Origin: Nostoc sp. CMAA1605 | GTDB taxonomy: Bacteria > Cyanobacteriota > Cyanobacteriia > Cyanobacteriales > Nostocaceae | Length of the DNA stretch: 48,032 nt | Assembly: GCF_021596505.1 (NCBI RefSeq) | Contig: NZ_PJIZ01000029.1 | Location: 1 to 48,032 of the forward strand | Direction of reading: 5' to 3' | Part shown: positions 1 to 8,176 of the stretch, piece by piece | How the letters are laid out: each line of letters starts with the position of its first letter | How positions within the stretch are numbered: the first letter of the stretch is position 1 | Notes under the pieces: model-generated | Told to the model about the DNA's origin: nothing | What the model saw: only the letters and a program-made list of their open reading frames with translations | Database searches by the model: none | Program-made: the position numbers and the translations under genes

Positions 1-50
1 GTGCTAGAGAAATAACTGAAGTAGGCAAATTATGCGTCGTCATATCTAAC

Positions 51-650
51 TCAAGCTTGCTCTAATTGTGTGAAGAGAAAATTAGTGTTTTCAGTAGTAG
101 TTTTACTTTCTAAATTACCAATTAAAATTTTTGAACCACCACTTGGCTGACTTTGTTGATTTTGCGGTTGATTCTTTTTGGGAATCGTCGATAAACCCAT
201 CTGTTTGAGCAAGCGTTTGATGTGGCGATCGCTGATTTCTATACCGAATTCTTTAGCTAAATGTCTCTCTAAAAAATTAGCTGTCCAACGTCGGAAAGGA
301 TAGCCATAATCACGGGGATTACTGTTAACTAATACTCTTAATCGTTCAATATATTGATCATTTACTGTTTTAGGACGACCAATAGGACAATCTTGCCATT
401 GATGAGCCATACCCGCACGCGCTATGTGCATCCAATGTCTCACAGTTGCAGGAGAACAACCCAATCTACGACAAATTACGGTTTGTGATTTACCATCATC
501 TGCCAGTAACATAATTTCAATGCGCTGGCGGTAAGATGTCGAAAGATTTTCTTGCAAACTCTTTTCTAATAATTTGCGTTGAAACGGTGTTAAATACTTA
601 CCCTGAATATTTTGTGATCGATGTTCAGACATAATAGTTTGGTTCAACAT
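51..650 (-). CDS. Orphan helix-turn-helix protein derived from a transposase N-terminus
   Basis: About 200 residues. A first helix-turn-helix (roughly residues 45-80, with SQTVICRRLGCSPATVRHW) is followed by a winged-helix-like segment (roughly 95-150, WTANFLERHLAKEFG then RHIKRLLKQMG). This is the two-part DNA-binding front end of IS630-type transposases. No DDE catalytic domain follows: after the second HTH comes a Gln/Ser/Thr-rich tail and a stop. The start is uncertain; ATGs at 650 and 632 are both possible and neither has a clear Shine-Dalgarno. It is either a first ORF of a broken element or a domesticated DNA-binding protein. The downstream side runs off the window after 50 bases, so a separate catalytic ORF cannot be excluded. 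Confidence 0.7.
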   Translation of the reverse strand: MLNQTIMSEHRSQNIQGKYLTPFQRKLLEKSLQENLSTSYRQRIEIMLLADDGKSQTVICRRLGCSPATVRHWMHIARAGMAHQWQDCPIGRPKTVNDQYIERLRVLVNSNPRDYGYPFRRWTANFLERHLAKEFGIEISDRHIKRLLKQMGLSTIPKKNQPQNQQSQPSGGSKILIGNLESKTTTENTNFLFTQLEQA

Positions 651-662
651 CAGATTGTGCAA

Positions 663-1062
663 GTTATTTTTGTCACTCCGTAACCTAACTTCTCAACTCA
701 GTAAATGTAAAAAATACAGAAGTATAGGTACGAGTTTTGTGCCAAAAATAAAACTCTTTATATTTATTCAGGGCAGTATGTAAGTTTTATGCAAAATGAT
801 TGGTTACGCGTCACATTATGTAACACTTAGCCGATAGCCACAATTTTGGGGGATCAACACTAAATTTCTCAGTAATTAAGTAGCAAATCCTGAGAGAATG
901 TGTATTAGAGTCATAACGCTGCGCTTAATTACCAATAGTTACGAAACAGGTATAGTAAGTGAAAGCAAAATTGAGATAAAAATAGCAAAATACTATAATT
1001 AATTATTTGTGTTAATTACTAAGAATAACTTGATCTAAGCATTCATAAGAATTGCGATCGCT
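663..1062. other. Intergenic region between divergent genes
   Basis: About 400 AT-rich bases between the divergently transcribed HTH gene and the Uma2 gene. It must hold both promoters. I saw no convincing RNA gene, repeat or binding-site palindrome. A HIP1 octamer overlaps the Uma2 start region at about 1054. Confidence 0.4.
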
Positions 1063-1650
1063 ATGACTGCAACCACTAAAAAACTCACTTTTGCTGAGTA
1101 TCTCAAATATAACGATGGCACAGATACCCAATATGAATTGGTAGACGGAGAATTAATCCCTATGAGTCTTGGTACTGGTAAACACGGTAGCATAGCCAAG
1201 TTTTTAGAACGCAGCTTTGATGACGAATGTGCCAAGATGAGTAAAAATTGGACAGCGCAAAAATTCTTTGTAGGAGTGCGTTCACCACGTGGAGGACGCT
1301 GGGACACTTTACGAGTGCCGGATGTAGTAGTATTAACGGCAGAGCAATGGGAAGCACTGGCTCATCGAGAAGCTGTAATTGAACTTAACGAAACTCCACC
1401 CATATTAGTAGTAGAAGTAGTCAGCGAATCTACACAAACAACAGACTACCGCAGTAAGCGTTCTGAATATGCCGTTCTGGAAATTCCTGAATACTGGATT
1501 GTTGATCCAATTCAAAAGATAGTCACAGTATGCACCCTAGTCGAAGGGTTTTATGATGCAATGGCATTCCAAGGAAAAGAACTCATCAACTCTGCCACTT
1601 TTCCACAGTTGAATTTAACGGCTGAACAAGTTTTGGCAGCTAAAAAGTAG
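1063..1650 (+). CDS. Uma2 family (DUF820) endonuclease-like protein
   Basis: 195 residues, the usual length of the Uma2/DUF820 family, which is heavily expanded in cyanobacteria and has a PD-(D/E)XK nuclease fold. Visible family signatures are LTFAEYLKYNDGTDTQYELVDGEL near the N-terminus in shorter pieces (FAEYLKY, YELVDGEL), the acidic strand PDVVVLT (about residue 87), the core VVEVVSEST (about 116-124), and YRSKRSEYAVLEIPEYWIVD, whose Tyr-Trp-Ile-Val-Asp ending is typical. The ATG at 1063 directly follows a HIP1 octamer. The biological role of this family is not established. It stands alone here, with no toxin-antitoxin partner or mobile-element gene adjacent. Confidence 0.85.
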   Translation: MTATTKKLTFAEYLKYNDGTDTQYELVDGELIPMSLGTGKHGSIAKFLERSFDDECAKMSKNWTAQKFFVGVRSPRGGRWDTLRVPDVVVLTAEQWEALAHREAVIELNETPPILVVEVVSESTQTTDYRSKRSEYAVLEIPEYWIVDPIQKIVTVCTLVEGFYDAMAFQGKELINSATFPQLNLTAEQVLAAKK

Positions 1651-1781
1651 TATTATTTCCAACTCCCAGCCTACATCAATTATCGAAACAATTGGGTCTA
1701 AAACCGGACTTCGTCCCGCTACGCTAACGCCTTTTAAGGCGAAAAGTTTTGGCACGGGGTTAAAACCATGTGACAAAACGT

Positions 1782-1814
1782 AATTGCGAATTGCGAATTG
1801 CGAATTGCGAATTA
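1782..1814. repeat. Tandem GCGAATT heptamer repeat
   Basis: Four to five tandem copies of the heptamer TTGCGAA just downstream of the serpin stop codon. A second array of the same unit lies at 33613-33644, upstream of hglE. Confidence 0.9.
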
Positions 1815-1819
1815 GTTTA

Positions 1820-3148
1820 TCAGGTTGGGTCATTTATTGCACCCATAAATAAGATACTACCTGTTTGATTGTCGCGAATGACAGTAAAGAAGGGACGGTC
1901 AACAACCATATTAAATGGTGTTTCTGGCTGTCTGATAGATGTAGCCACTATCCCCACAGAAGTAGCCGCACTAGCTTCTGTACCTTCTTCATTGACTTCT
2001 ACAAAGGTTTTATGTCTTACCTGACTAATAGCCAGATTTTTCCCCATACCGGAAAAGTTAGCTTGTTCAGTAAAAGCCTCACCCATACCTAAAGCCTGTA
2101 ATGCGTCGTTGAGGGTGATATCGTAGTCTGTCTGAAACTTGGGTAACTTAATTGAGCCTTCACGCTGTCTAAATTGAGACATCCATTTGTCCCAATTTTC
2201 AGCATTTAATTTTTGAGAAAAGGCCTTGAGGTTAGAGTTTGACTTGGGTAAGAAAACGTACAGACTCACTTTACCATCTTGACCATAAGGCAAACTCACA
2301 GCCTGAAATTGTTCATTCTCGTAGTATTTATATTCACCCTTTTGTGACATCATTGGGTGTTGTTTTTGCTGAGTTGAGGAGATGTAAAAAGGCTGGGATT
2401 TAGTTTGACTGACATCAAACTTTTCACTCCATTGACCTTTGAAATATATAGCGTTCACTAAGAATAGAACTTGATTCGGCTCTATTTTGTCAACAATGCT
2501 GTCAATTTTACCCTTGGTATTATCTTTTACCCATTTGTTAATCGTCTTGGGGGTAGCAGCATCCTGAAAATTTAAACTTGTGACTTGAGCTTGATAGAAA
2601 TCTTTGGCTTTTTGAATAAACTCAGGACGCAGACTAGCATTTTGATTTGCCCATAACGAGTTAGCAATCTGCAATTGGACATTGTGCTCAGGATTTTTTA
2701 ACAGCTGATGGAGTGAAGCATAAGCAGAGTTAAGTTCTGGGAGATTGATACCCTGTAACTCCAGAGTCTTAGCCATTGCTTGCTGAGTCGAGCCGCTAGC
2801 CCCATTGTAGGTCATGGACAAAGCGATCGCGACACTAGTCGGCGACACAAAGATATTCTTGCTGTTACCCTCTTGTTTGGAGATTTCCTGAAATAGCTTA
2901 AAGCCAAACTTATTATTAGCAGAGATAACTTTTGTATCGGGAATTACTGTTTTTTTTTGCACTGATGAAGCTGTGGGTGATAGTTCAGATTGTGCTAGCG
3001 CACTGGTATTATCATTTACCTGGGAACAACCTAACACCCCAAACAAAACCACGCTAGCTGCTGCTAAAACATAACGTCTTCCTAAGCTAACAGCGTAACG
3101 TCTTTGCAGGAAACTTCTCTTCACACCACTGAATTTCTGCCGATTCAT
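1820..3148 (-). CDS. Lipoprotein serpin (serine protease inhibitor)
   Basis: About 442 residues from the ATG at 3148, which is preceded by GAGG at good spacing; an in-frame start 66 bases upstream is less likely. The N-terminus is basic, then hydrophobic, and ends in a lipobox (VLFGVLGC), so the protein should be a membrane-anchored lipoprotein. The rest is a full serpin fold (FGFKLFQEISKQ, then NAIYFKGQW, and near the C-terminus RPFFTVIRDNQTGSILFMG). The reactive-centre hinge EEGTEASAAT has the small residues seen in inhibitory serpins. Counting from the P17 Glu places P1-P1' at about Thr-Ser (IVATSIR), suggesting an elastase- or subtilisin-like target rather than trypsin. Its neighbour is a subtilisin-like protein on the same strand. 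Confidence 0.92.
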   Translation of the reverse strand: MNRQKFSGVKRSFLQRRYAVSLGRRYVLAAASVVLFGVLGCSQVNDNTSALAQSELSPTASSVQKKTVIPDTKVISANNKFGFKLFQEISKQEGNSKNIFVSPTSVAIALSMTYNGASGSTQQAMAKTLELQGINLPELNSAYASLHQLLKNPEHNVQLQIANSLWANQNASLRPEFIQKAKDFYQAQVTSLNFQDAATPKTINKWVKDNTKGKIDSIVDKIEPNQVLFLVNAIYFKGQWSEKFDVSQTKSQPFYISSTQQKQHPMMSQKGEYKYYENEQFQAVSLPYGQDGKVSLYVFLPKSNSNLKAFSQKLNAENWDKWMSQFRQREGSIKLPKFQTDYDITLNDALQALGMGEAFTEQANFSGMGKNLAISQVRHKTFVEVNEEGTEASAATSVGIVATSIRQPETPFNMVVDRPFFTVIRDNQTGSILFMGAINDPT

Positions 3149-3470
3149 TCTACTACCTCGTGTGCCGAAATTTTTGCTATGTTTACCAAAAACTGACGTT
3201 AATGCTGTGTTCAATATCTAAATTCTGCACTAACAACAATTTAAATACCCTGTGGTTACAGTTTTGGTAACGGTAATTTTGCGGCAAAATTCAATGATGA
3301 TAGATTGAATCGTTAGTAGATTTACTCACTAAAATTCAATAAATGTAGAATACATTTTCTAAAAATAAACAGTATTTAAAATTACAAAAATTCATCGAAA
3401 ATTGGGAATGGGGCATAGGGAATTGGGCAGAGGGCATGGCGCATAGGGCATAAGAGTAAAATCTCCCTTG

Positions 3471-3519
3471 TCCCCAATCCCCAATCCCCAGTCCCCAGTC
3501 CCCAATCCCCAATCCCCTA
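3471..3519. repeat. STRR1-type heptamer array (CCCCAAT/CCCCAGT)
   Basis: About seven tandem heptamers of the cyanobacterial CCCCART class. The array begins exactly at the TAG stop codon of the subtilisin-like gene (minus strand, 3519-3517), so there is no spacer between coding sequence and repeat. A related GGGCATA-rich stretch continues to about 3400. Confidence 0.92.
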
Positions 3520-5109
3520 ATTCCCAACCGTCCACCACGCCAAAGCATAGGCTTGAGTCGGTTCGTTAGCTTGTTTTTGGAACTGTACACGAATTTTGTA
3601 GTTACCGTTAGCAGGTACAGGACAAAAAATGTGTTCTACGCTATCAATTTCACTAATTGAAGAACAAATCACGCCTTTATCGGTAGTTTGAGCATCGGCT
3701 TTGACTAGATAAAGGTCTAAATTATTTAAACCGCGATCGCTAAATTTTTCTCCCACATCATACATTTGATTATTGTTAGCATCCTTGAGTTCGACTAAAC
3801 GATCCCAAGCCAAAGTGATAGAAACATAACTTCCCTGCTTTAACGGTTTTGCTAACGTATAATCAACAGCATTATTAACATCTACCTGTCGATAATCCCA
3901 ACCAAGAGAGGGGATAGCAGCTGTCGGTTGCCATTGACCAGCACTAAACTGTTGATAGGCACGAGAAACATTTAAATGACCAGTTCCCATTTGAGCATCT
4001 AAAGGTACTTTAGGGTTTTGGTAAGCATCAGAAGCTAGCCAATCTTGATTTTGTTTATCAATCAAAGTCCGCGTCATCCCCAAAAGTAAACCGTTACCTT
4101 TATCTTGGATTTTATCTGCGGAATTCATCAACACAGCCTTCATCACTTGATGGCGACGACTATCAACACTCCAATTGGGTTGTTTTTTGCGTAGTTGTCT
4201 GTCGCCAAATTCTTGGAGTAAAGCCACAGTAGCCGTCACATGAGGTGCAGCAAAGCTTGTACCCGTAACTTTATTTAATTTGCCATCAGGATTCAGCAGA
4301 GAAATATTACTCCCAGGTGCAACTATACCTATAGCACGCCGTCCATCCAAATTAAATTCCCTACCCGCTAGTCGTCCACTCACCCCTTGATTTAAACCAG
4401 CCAGATTAGAAACATCGACTTTATTAAAAATCCCTCCCCGTCGGGATGAAAAAGCCACGTTGATTCCGTTAAAATTATCTGTAGGGATAGGAATACCACC
4501 TTTACCTTGATTGCCTGCGATCGCATACAAAACATCATGCACACGACTAGACCAATCAACACATAGCGTCAATAAAGCATTACCGTCTAAAGTCGCATCA
4601 GGCCGGGGGTCGCGGTTCAAAGGTTCGCCAAAACTAAAGTTAATAGCACGAACATCACCGCCATTTTGCAAAGCAATGTGTTGAGCTGATAAACACTCTT
4701 CTGGTTGACCCGTATTTTTTGTAGAACCTACAGCAGTAGAATATAGTCTCGCCTGTGGAGCGACTCCAGGATAAGCCTTATCTCTACTGACCATAACTCC
4801 AGCCACATTGTAAGCGTGGGGGTCAACACCATTATTAGACTTAGCCGGAGCATTGCGCGAAAAAACTGCCGCCAAAGAAACAGCGCGATTTTTAGAAACC
4901 GCCTTATCCCAACCAAACATCCCCGGACGACCAATTTCCACCTGACCTATAGCAATTTTCCGTCCCAATAAATTATAAGGAGCCTGATGTAACTTCAAAG
5001 CATCAATACCATTAGTTCCTAAAGAACTTTGTACAGCCACAGCCAACACCGGCAAACTCAAAACCGAAGCACCGAATCCCCAGAATATCCAAGTTAGTTT
5101 TTTAGTCAT
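3517..5109 (-). CDS. Exported subtilisin-like (S8) serine peptidase
   Basis: About 530 residues from the ATG at 5109; a TTG two codons upstream is the alternative. An N-terminal hydrophobic segment (WIFWGFGASVLSLPVLAVAV) indicates export. S8 landmarks, counted from the TTG: His100 in DPHAYNVAG, oxyanion Asn202 in AIAGNQG, and Ser287 in GTSFAAPHVT. At the place of the catalytic Asp motif (DTG in classic subtilisins) the sequence reads GQVEIGRPG, so the acidic residue seems to be Glu60. The C-terminal 150 residues look like a beta-rich P/pre-peptidase-type domain. The start codon touches a TAGTCAA heptamer array and has no visible Shine-Dalgarno. With the serpin gene downstream, this could be a protease-inhibitor pair (inference). 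Confidence 0.87.
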   Translation of the reverse strand: MTKKLTWIFWGFGASVLSLPVLAVAVQSSLGTNGIDALKLHQAPYNLLGRKIAIGQVEIGRPGMFGWDKAVSKNRAVSLAAVFSRNAPAKSNNGVDPHAYNVAGVMVSRDKAYPGVAPQARLYSTAVGSTKNTGQPEECLSAQHIALQNGGDVRAINFSFGEPLNRDPRPDATLDGNALLTLCVDWSSRVHDVLYAIAGNQGKGGIPIPTDNFNGINVAFSSRRGGIFNKVDVSNLAGLNQGVSGRLAGREFNLDGRRAIGIVAPGSNISLLNPDGKLNKVTGTSFAAPHVTATVALLQEFGDRQLRKKQPNWSVDSRRHQVMKAVLMNSADKIQDKGNGLLLGMTRTLIDKQNQDWLASDAYQNPKVPLDAQMGTGHLNVSRAYQQFSAGQWQPTAAIPSLGWDYRQVDVNNAVDYTLAKPLKQGSYVSITLAWDRLVELKDANNNQMYDVGEKFSDRGLNNLDLYLVKADAQTTDKGVICSSISEIDSVEHIFCPVPANGNYKIRVQFQKQANEPTQAYALAWWTVGN

Positions 5110-5110
5110 A

Positions 5111-5180
5111 GTCAATGGTCAATAGTCAATAGTCAATAGTCAATAGTCAATAGTCAATAGTCAATAGTCATTAGTCATTA
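5111..5180. repeat. Heptamer array GTCAATA (10 units)
   Basis: Ten consecutive heptamers: one GTCAATG, seven GTCAATA and two GTCATTA. The array directly abuts the start codon of the subtilisin-like gene. Further short repeats follow (CTCAGCA units about 5233-5254, ATTACTCA pieces), so most of the divergent spacer to rpe is repeat DNA. Confidence 0.95.
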
Positions 5181-5395
5181 GTCACCACCGGCTAAACGCC
5201 GCGCTTCCGCTAACAGCACTTATTACTCATTACTCAGCACTCAGCACTCAGCACTTATTACTCATTCTGATTTGTCCACTCAGTCATCGGTCAACAATCA
5301 ATAATTATCAATGATCATTTTCAAAGTTCTCAATATTTTGTTACAGTATTTTGTTACAATGCTTACAGACGAGGACGCTTAAAAACCCACTAGCC

Positions 5396-6103
5396 ATGAC
5401 CCAAAACCGATCTGAAAAACCCATTGTTATTTCTCCATCTATCCTATCAGCCGACTTTAGTCGTTTAGGTGATGAGATTCGGGCTGTAGATGCAGCTGGA
5501 GCTGATTGGATTCACGTTGATGTAATGGACGGTCGTTTCGTACCTAATATTACAATAGGCCCTCTGGTAGTGGAGGCGATTCGTCCAGTAACTAAAAAAC
5601 CTCTCGACGTTCACTTGATGATTGTTGAACCAGAGAAGTATGTAGAAGGTTTCGCTAAAGCAGGTGCAGATATTATTTCCGTACACTGTGAACATAACGC
5701 TTCTCCACACTTGCACCGCACTCTGGGACAAATCAAAGAACTCGGTAAGCAAGCTGGGGTTGTACTTAACCCTGGTACTCCTCTAGAACTAATTGAATAT
5801 GTTCTAGAACTGTGCGATTTAGTATTAATTATGAGCGTTAACCCCGGTTTCGGTGGTCAAAGCTTTATTCCCGAAGTTGTACCCAAAATCCGCAAACTGC
5901 GTCAAATGTGTGATGAACGTGGTTTAGATCCTTGGATTGAAGTTGATGGCGGATTGAAAGCTAACAATACTTGGCAAGTTTTAGAAGCTGGCGCAAATGC
6001 AATTGTGGCTGGTTCTGCTGTATTCAACGCTAAAGATTACGCGGAAGCAATTACCAATATTCGTAACAGCAAACGTCCCACACCAGAATTAGCCAAAGTT
6101 TAA
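5396..6103 (+). CDS. rpe: Ribulose-phosphate 3-epimerase
   Basis: 235 residues from the ATG at 5396 (MTQNRSEKP), the normal family length; an in-frame ATG at 5351 would add 15 unconserved residues. It interconverts ribulose 5-phosphate and xylulose 5-phosphate in the Calvin cycle and pentose phosphate pathway. Clear motifs are [13 protein letters not shown], the metal/catalytic segment [38 protein letters not shown] in the form [13 protein letters not shown], and WIEVDGGLK with the second catalytic Asp, then GSAVF phosphate binding. It is a single gene closed by a strong terminator and convergent with the radical SAM gene. Confidence 0.97.
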   Translation: MTQNRSEKPIVISPSILSADFSRLGDEIRAVDAAGADWIHVDVMDGRFVPNITIGPLVVEAIRPVTKKPLDVHLMIVEPEKYVEGFAKAGADIISVHCEHNASPHLHRTLGQIKELGKQAGVVLNPGTPLELIEYVLELCDLVLIMSVNPGFGGQSFIPEVVPKIRKLRQMCDERGLDPWIEVDGGLKANNTWQVLEAGANAIVAGSAVFNAKDYAEAITNIRNSKRPTPELAKV

Positions 6104-6134
6104 TTCTATTAATAGTTCTGTAGCACAAAAATGA

Positions 6135-6163
6135 GGGTAGAAGATGTTCTACCCTTGTTTTTT
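6135..6163 (+). terminator. Rho-independent terminator of rpe
   Basis: A perfect 8-bp stem GGGTAGAA / TTCTACCC with a GATG loop (6135-6154) is followed by TTGTTTTTT. On the other strand the hairpin is followed by CTCATTTTTG, so it may also serve the convergent radical SAM gene, whose stop is at 6165. Confidence 0.92.
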
Positions 6164-6164
6164 G

Positions 6165-7853
6165 CTAAATCCTGGCAAAATCTTCTAAAGGCGCGATCGC
6201 ATATTTTCCTTGCTCATCCTGACTCACTAAACCTAAAGCGAGTAAATCTCTATCAATAAACAACTTTGTCGCTTTACCACCTGCATCAATCTTGGCGTTA
6301 ATTAACTGCACGGCGTAGCAGATAGTATCATAAACCCGTTGGGGATTGATTGCAGTGCTAATAGGTTGATATCTGCTGACTGATTCACATAGTCGGTAAA
6401 CACCGTGTTCTTGAGATTGAGGATAGCCATAATGCTGAACGGCGCGTGGTAAGAAATATCCAGCCGTGATTGGCTGTTCTCCTGAAGGACGAACACAGGA
6501 GTAACTGCAATCACCAATTGTATCAGCAGCTATACTCCCAGGCATAAATCGCAGAACATTGAAATTTAAAAAGTCGGGATTGCACTTTTCAATTCCAAAG
6601 CGAATTGCTGCGATATCATCTGCAAAAGTTGTCGGTTCATAACCGATAATCTCAGTTTTATCATGCTTCAGCTTGGCTTTTGGCAATCCTAAAATCAAAA
6701 AATAACTGCTAGGTAATCCAGCTTGATTCATATCTTGAAAAACTCTGGCAATTTTATCTGGATAATCAAATGCTTGCTTAATTTGACTTAAAATAGAGCC
6801 ATTAAATTTGTGACTTGCTAAGGATACTTCTGGTAAAGTATGCTCAACGCCAAAAAACATATATACACAATTATGTTCTACTAAATAACGCATCTGTTCA
6901 TAGTTAATTTTATCGATGCGAGTATTTGAACCCCAAACAAATCCTTCTGCTTTGAGAATTTCTGCTTCCTGTCTAGCAGATTGATCATGAACTGTGAAAG
7001 TATCAACATCTAAGTAAATTGCTTCATAACCGCGCTGCTTTAATTGCTGTAACTGTCTGCGGAAAGAGGCTTCACTTAATCTGATGATATGATTACTCTC
7101 ATTACTTTTATTACAGAAACCACATCTCCAAGGACATCCTCGCTGGGTAAAGATTTGAGCTGTTTTTAATTGTCTACCATTTGTATCTTTAAAAATATCC
7201 ATATCATGCACTTGTTCTACATGAATCAAACCAAAATTTTGGTCGATATCGTCAAATTTATGAACTCTTGGTGCAATAGCATAATGAAAAACAGCATTTT
7301 TACTATCCTCATTAACGCGGTGAAATTTACCATCCTGAGTCATGAAACATAACCCGGATAAATGGTTCATCTCTTCATAAAAAGTGCCTCTAGCCATTGC
7401 ATGAGCAATTTCGATAATTGATTCTTCTCCTTCCCCATCACAAAAGGCTGTAATCCAAGGAGTGATGCGGGCAATATCGGCAACACTTTTAGTTGCATAA
7501 CCACCAACTAAAATTGGTACATTTTCTCTGCCATATTTTTGGAGTTCTGCGAAAATTTTGCTACCATGCTCGTCAATTTCTGTCCATTGATTTGTTAGAC
7601 AACCAGAAAAAATGATTAAATCTGCATCTCTAATTTCATTTAAAACATCATTGAAATTTAAATCCCGACGTTCTAAATCTAATTGTACAACTTTACTAAA
7701 TCCAGAATTTACCAAACTAGAGGCTAAAACAGGCAAGGCTTTGTTCGCACCGTTGAAGCTTCTGTGTTTGATATATTCACCAATCAATACAATTTTAATA
7801 GAAGGAATCTGAGTAGAGATTTGTTGATTTTGAGTTTGATATAATAACACCAT
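6165..7853 (-). CDS. B12-binding-domain radical SAM protein
   Basis: About 562 residues from the ATG at 7853 (MVLLYQTQN); an upstream in-frame start adds 23 unlikely residues. The N-terminal 200 residues look like a cobalamin-binding Rossmann domain (IKIVLIGEYIKHRSFNGANKAL in pieces, IIFSGCLTNQW, VPILVGGYATK, CDGEGEESI). The central radical SAM domain carries the 4Fe-4S motif CPWRCGFCNKS (CxxxCxxC) and a TIM-barrel-like continuation (YLDVDTFTVHD, FFGVEHT, YFLILGLPKA). The cobalamin histidine motif DxHxxG is not evident, so B12 binding, if it occurs, may be base-on or absent. The substrate is unknown; the family includes methyltransferases and tailoring enzymes. It has no operon partner. Confidence 0.82.
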   Translation of the reverse strand: MVLLYQTQNQQISTQIPSIKIVLIGEYIKHRSFNGANKALPVLASSLVNSGFSKVVQLDLERRDLNFNDVLNEIRDADLIIFSGCLTNQWTEIDEHGSKIFAELQKYGRENVPILVGGYATKSVADIARITPWITAFCDGEGEESIIEIAHAMARGTFYEEMNHLSGLCFMTQDGKFHRVNEDSKNAVFHYAIAPRVHKFDDIDQNFGLIHVEQVHDMDIFKDTNGRQLKTAQIFTQRGCPWRCGFCNKSNESNHIIRLSEASFRRQLQQLKQRGYEAIYLDVDTFTVHDQSARQEAEILKAEGFVWGSNTRIDKINYEQMRYLVEHNCVYMFFGVEHTLPEVSLASHKFNGSILSQIKQAFDYPDKIARVFQDMNQAGLPSSYFLILGLPKAKLKHDKTEIIGYEPTTFADDIAAIRFGIEKCNPDFLNFNVLRFMPGSIAADTIGDCSYSCVRPSGEQPITAGYFLPRAVQHYGYPQSQEHGVYRLCESVSRYQPISTAINPQRVYDTICYAVQLINAKIDAGGKATKLFIDRDLLALGLVSQDEQGKYAIAPLEDFARI

Positions 7854-8016
7854 TACATACCTAAAATGATTACTTTTGGATGGTGTAATGCCCTGGCTTT
7901 GCAATCTACACCTATAAATCATCTCAATAAGTGAATAGAAAAACAGAGTGATGGACTTGTATTCATATATCCTCAGCCGTATTTTAGTAACTCACTTTCA
8001 TCAAGAATGTATTAAT

Positions 8017-8164
8017 TAGACCTCTTGCATGAATCCTTGGGTGTTGCTAAAAATATTATTTAAAAGCTCACGCAAAGGCGCATACCGCTAAAGCGGAACC
8101 CGAAGGGTAGACGCAAAGAAGAACGCAAATAAATAACTCTTCAATTATTTGTGCAAGAGGTCTA
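8017..8164. mobile_element. MITE-like element, TGCAAGAGGTCT termini (copy 1)
   Basis: 148 bp bounded by terminal inverted repeats AGACCTCTTGCA and TGCAAGAGGTCT, with TA at both outer edges, as expected for IS630/Tc1-type target duplication. Inside are the common Nostoc motifs CACGCAAAGGCGCA and CGCTAAAGCG. It has no coding capacity. A second copy in the opposite orientation lies at 42908-42995. This element fills most of the 254-bp gap between the radical SAM gene and the WD40 gene. Confidence 0.85.
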
Positions 8165-8176
8165 TTTTTGAGAAAA

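Noticed and set aside
3336..3590. 84-residue minus-strand reading frame with LGIGDWGLGIGDWG repeats
   Set aside because: It is the translation of the STRR1 array and adjacent repeat DNA, in an unused frame overlapping the end of the subtilisin-like gene.
5111..5260. Possible CRISPR-like array
   Set aside because: Units are pure tandem heptamers without spacers; no cas genes in the window.
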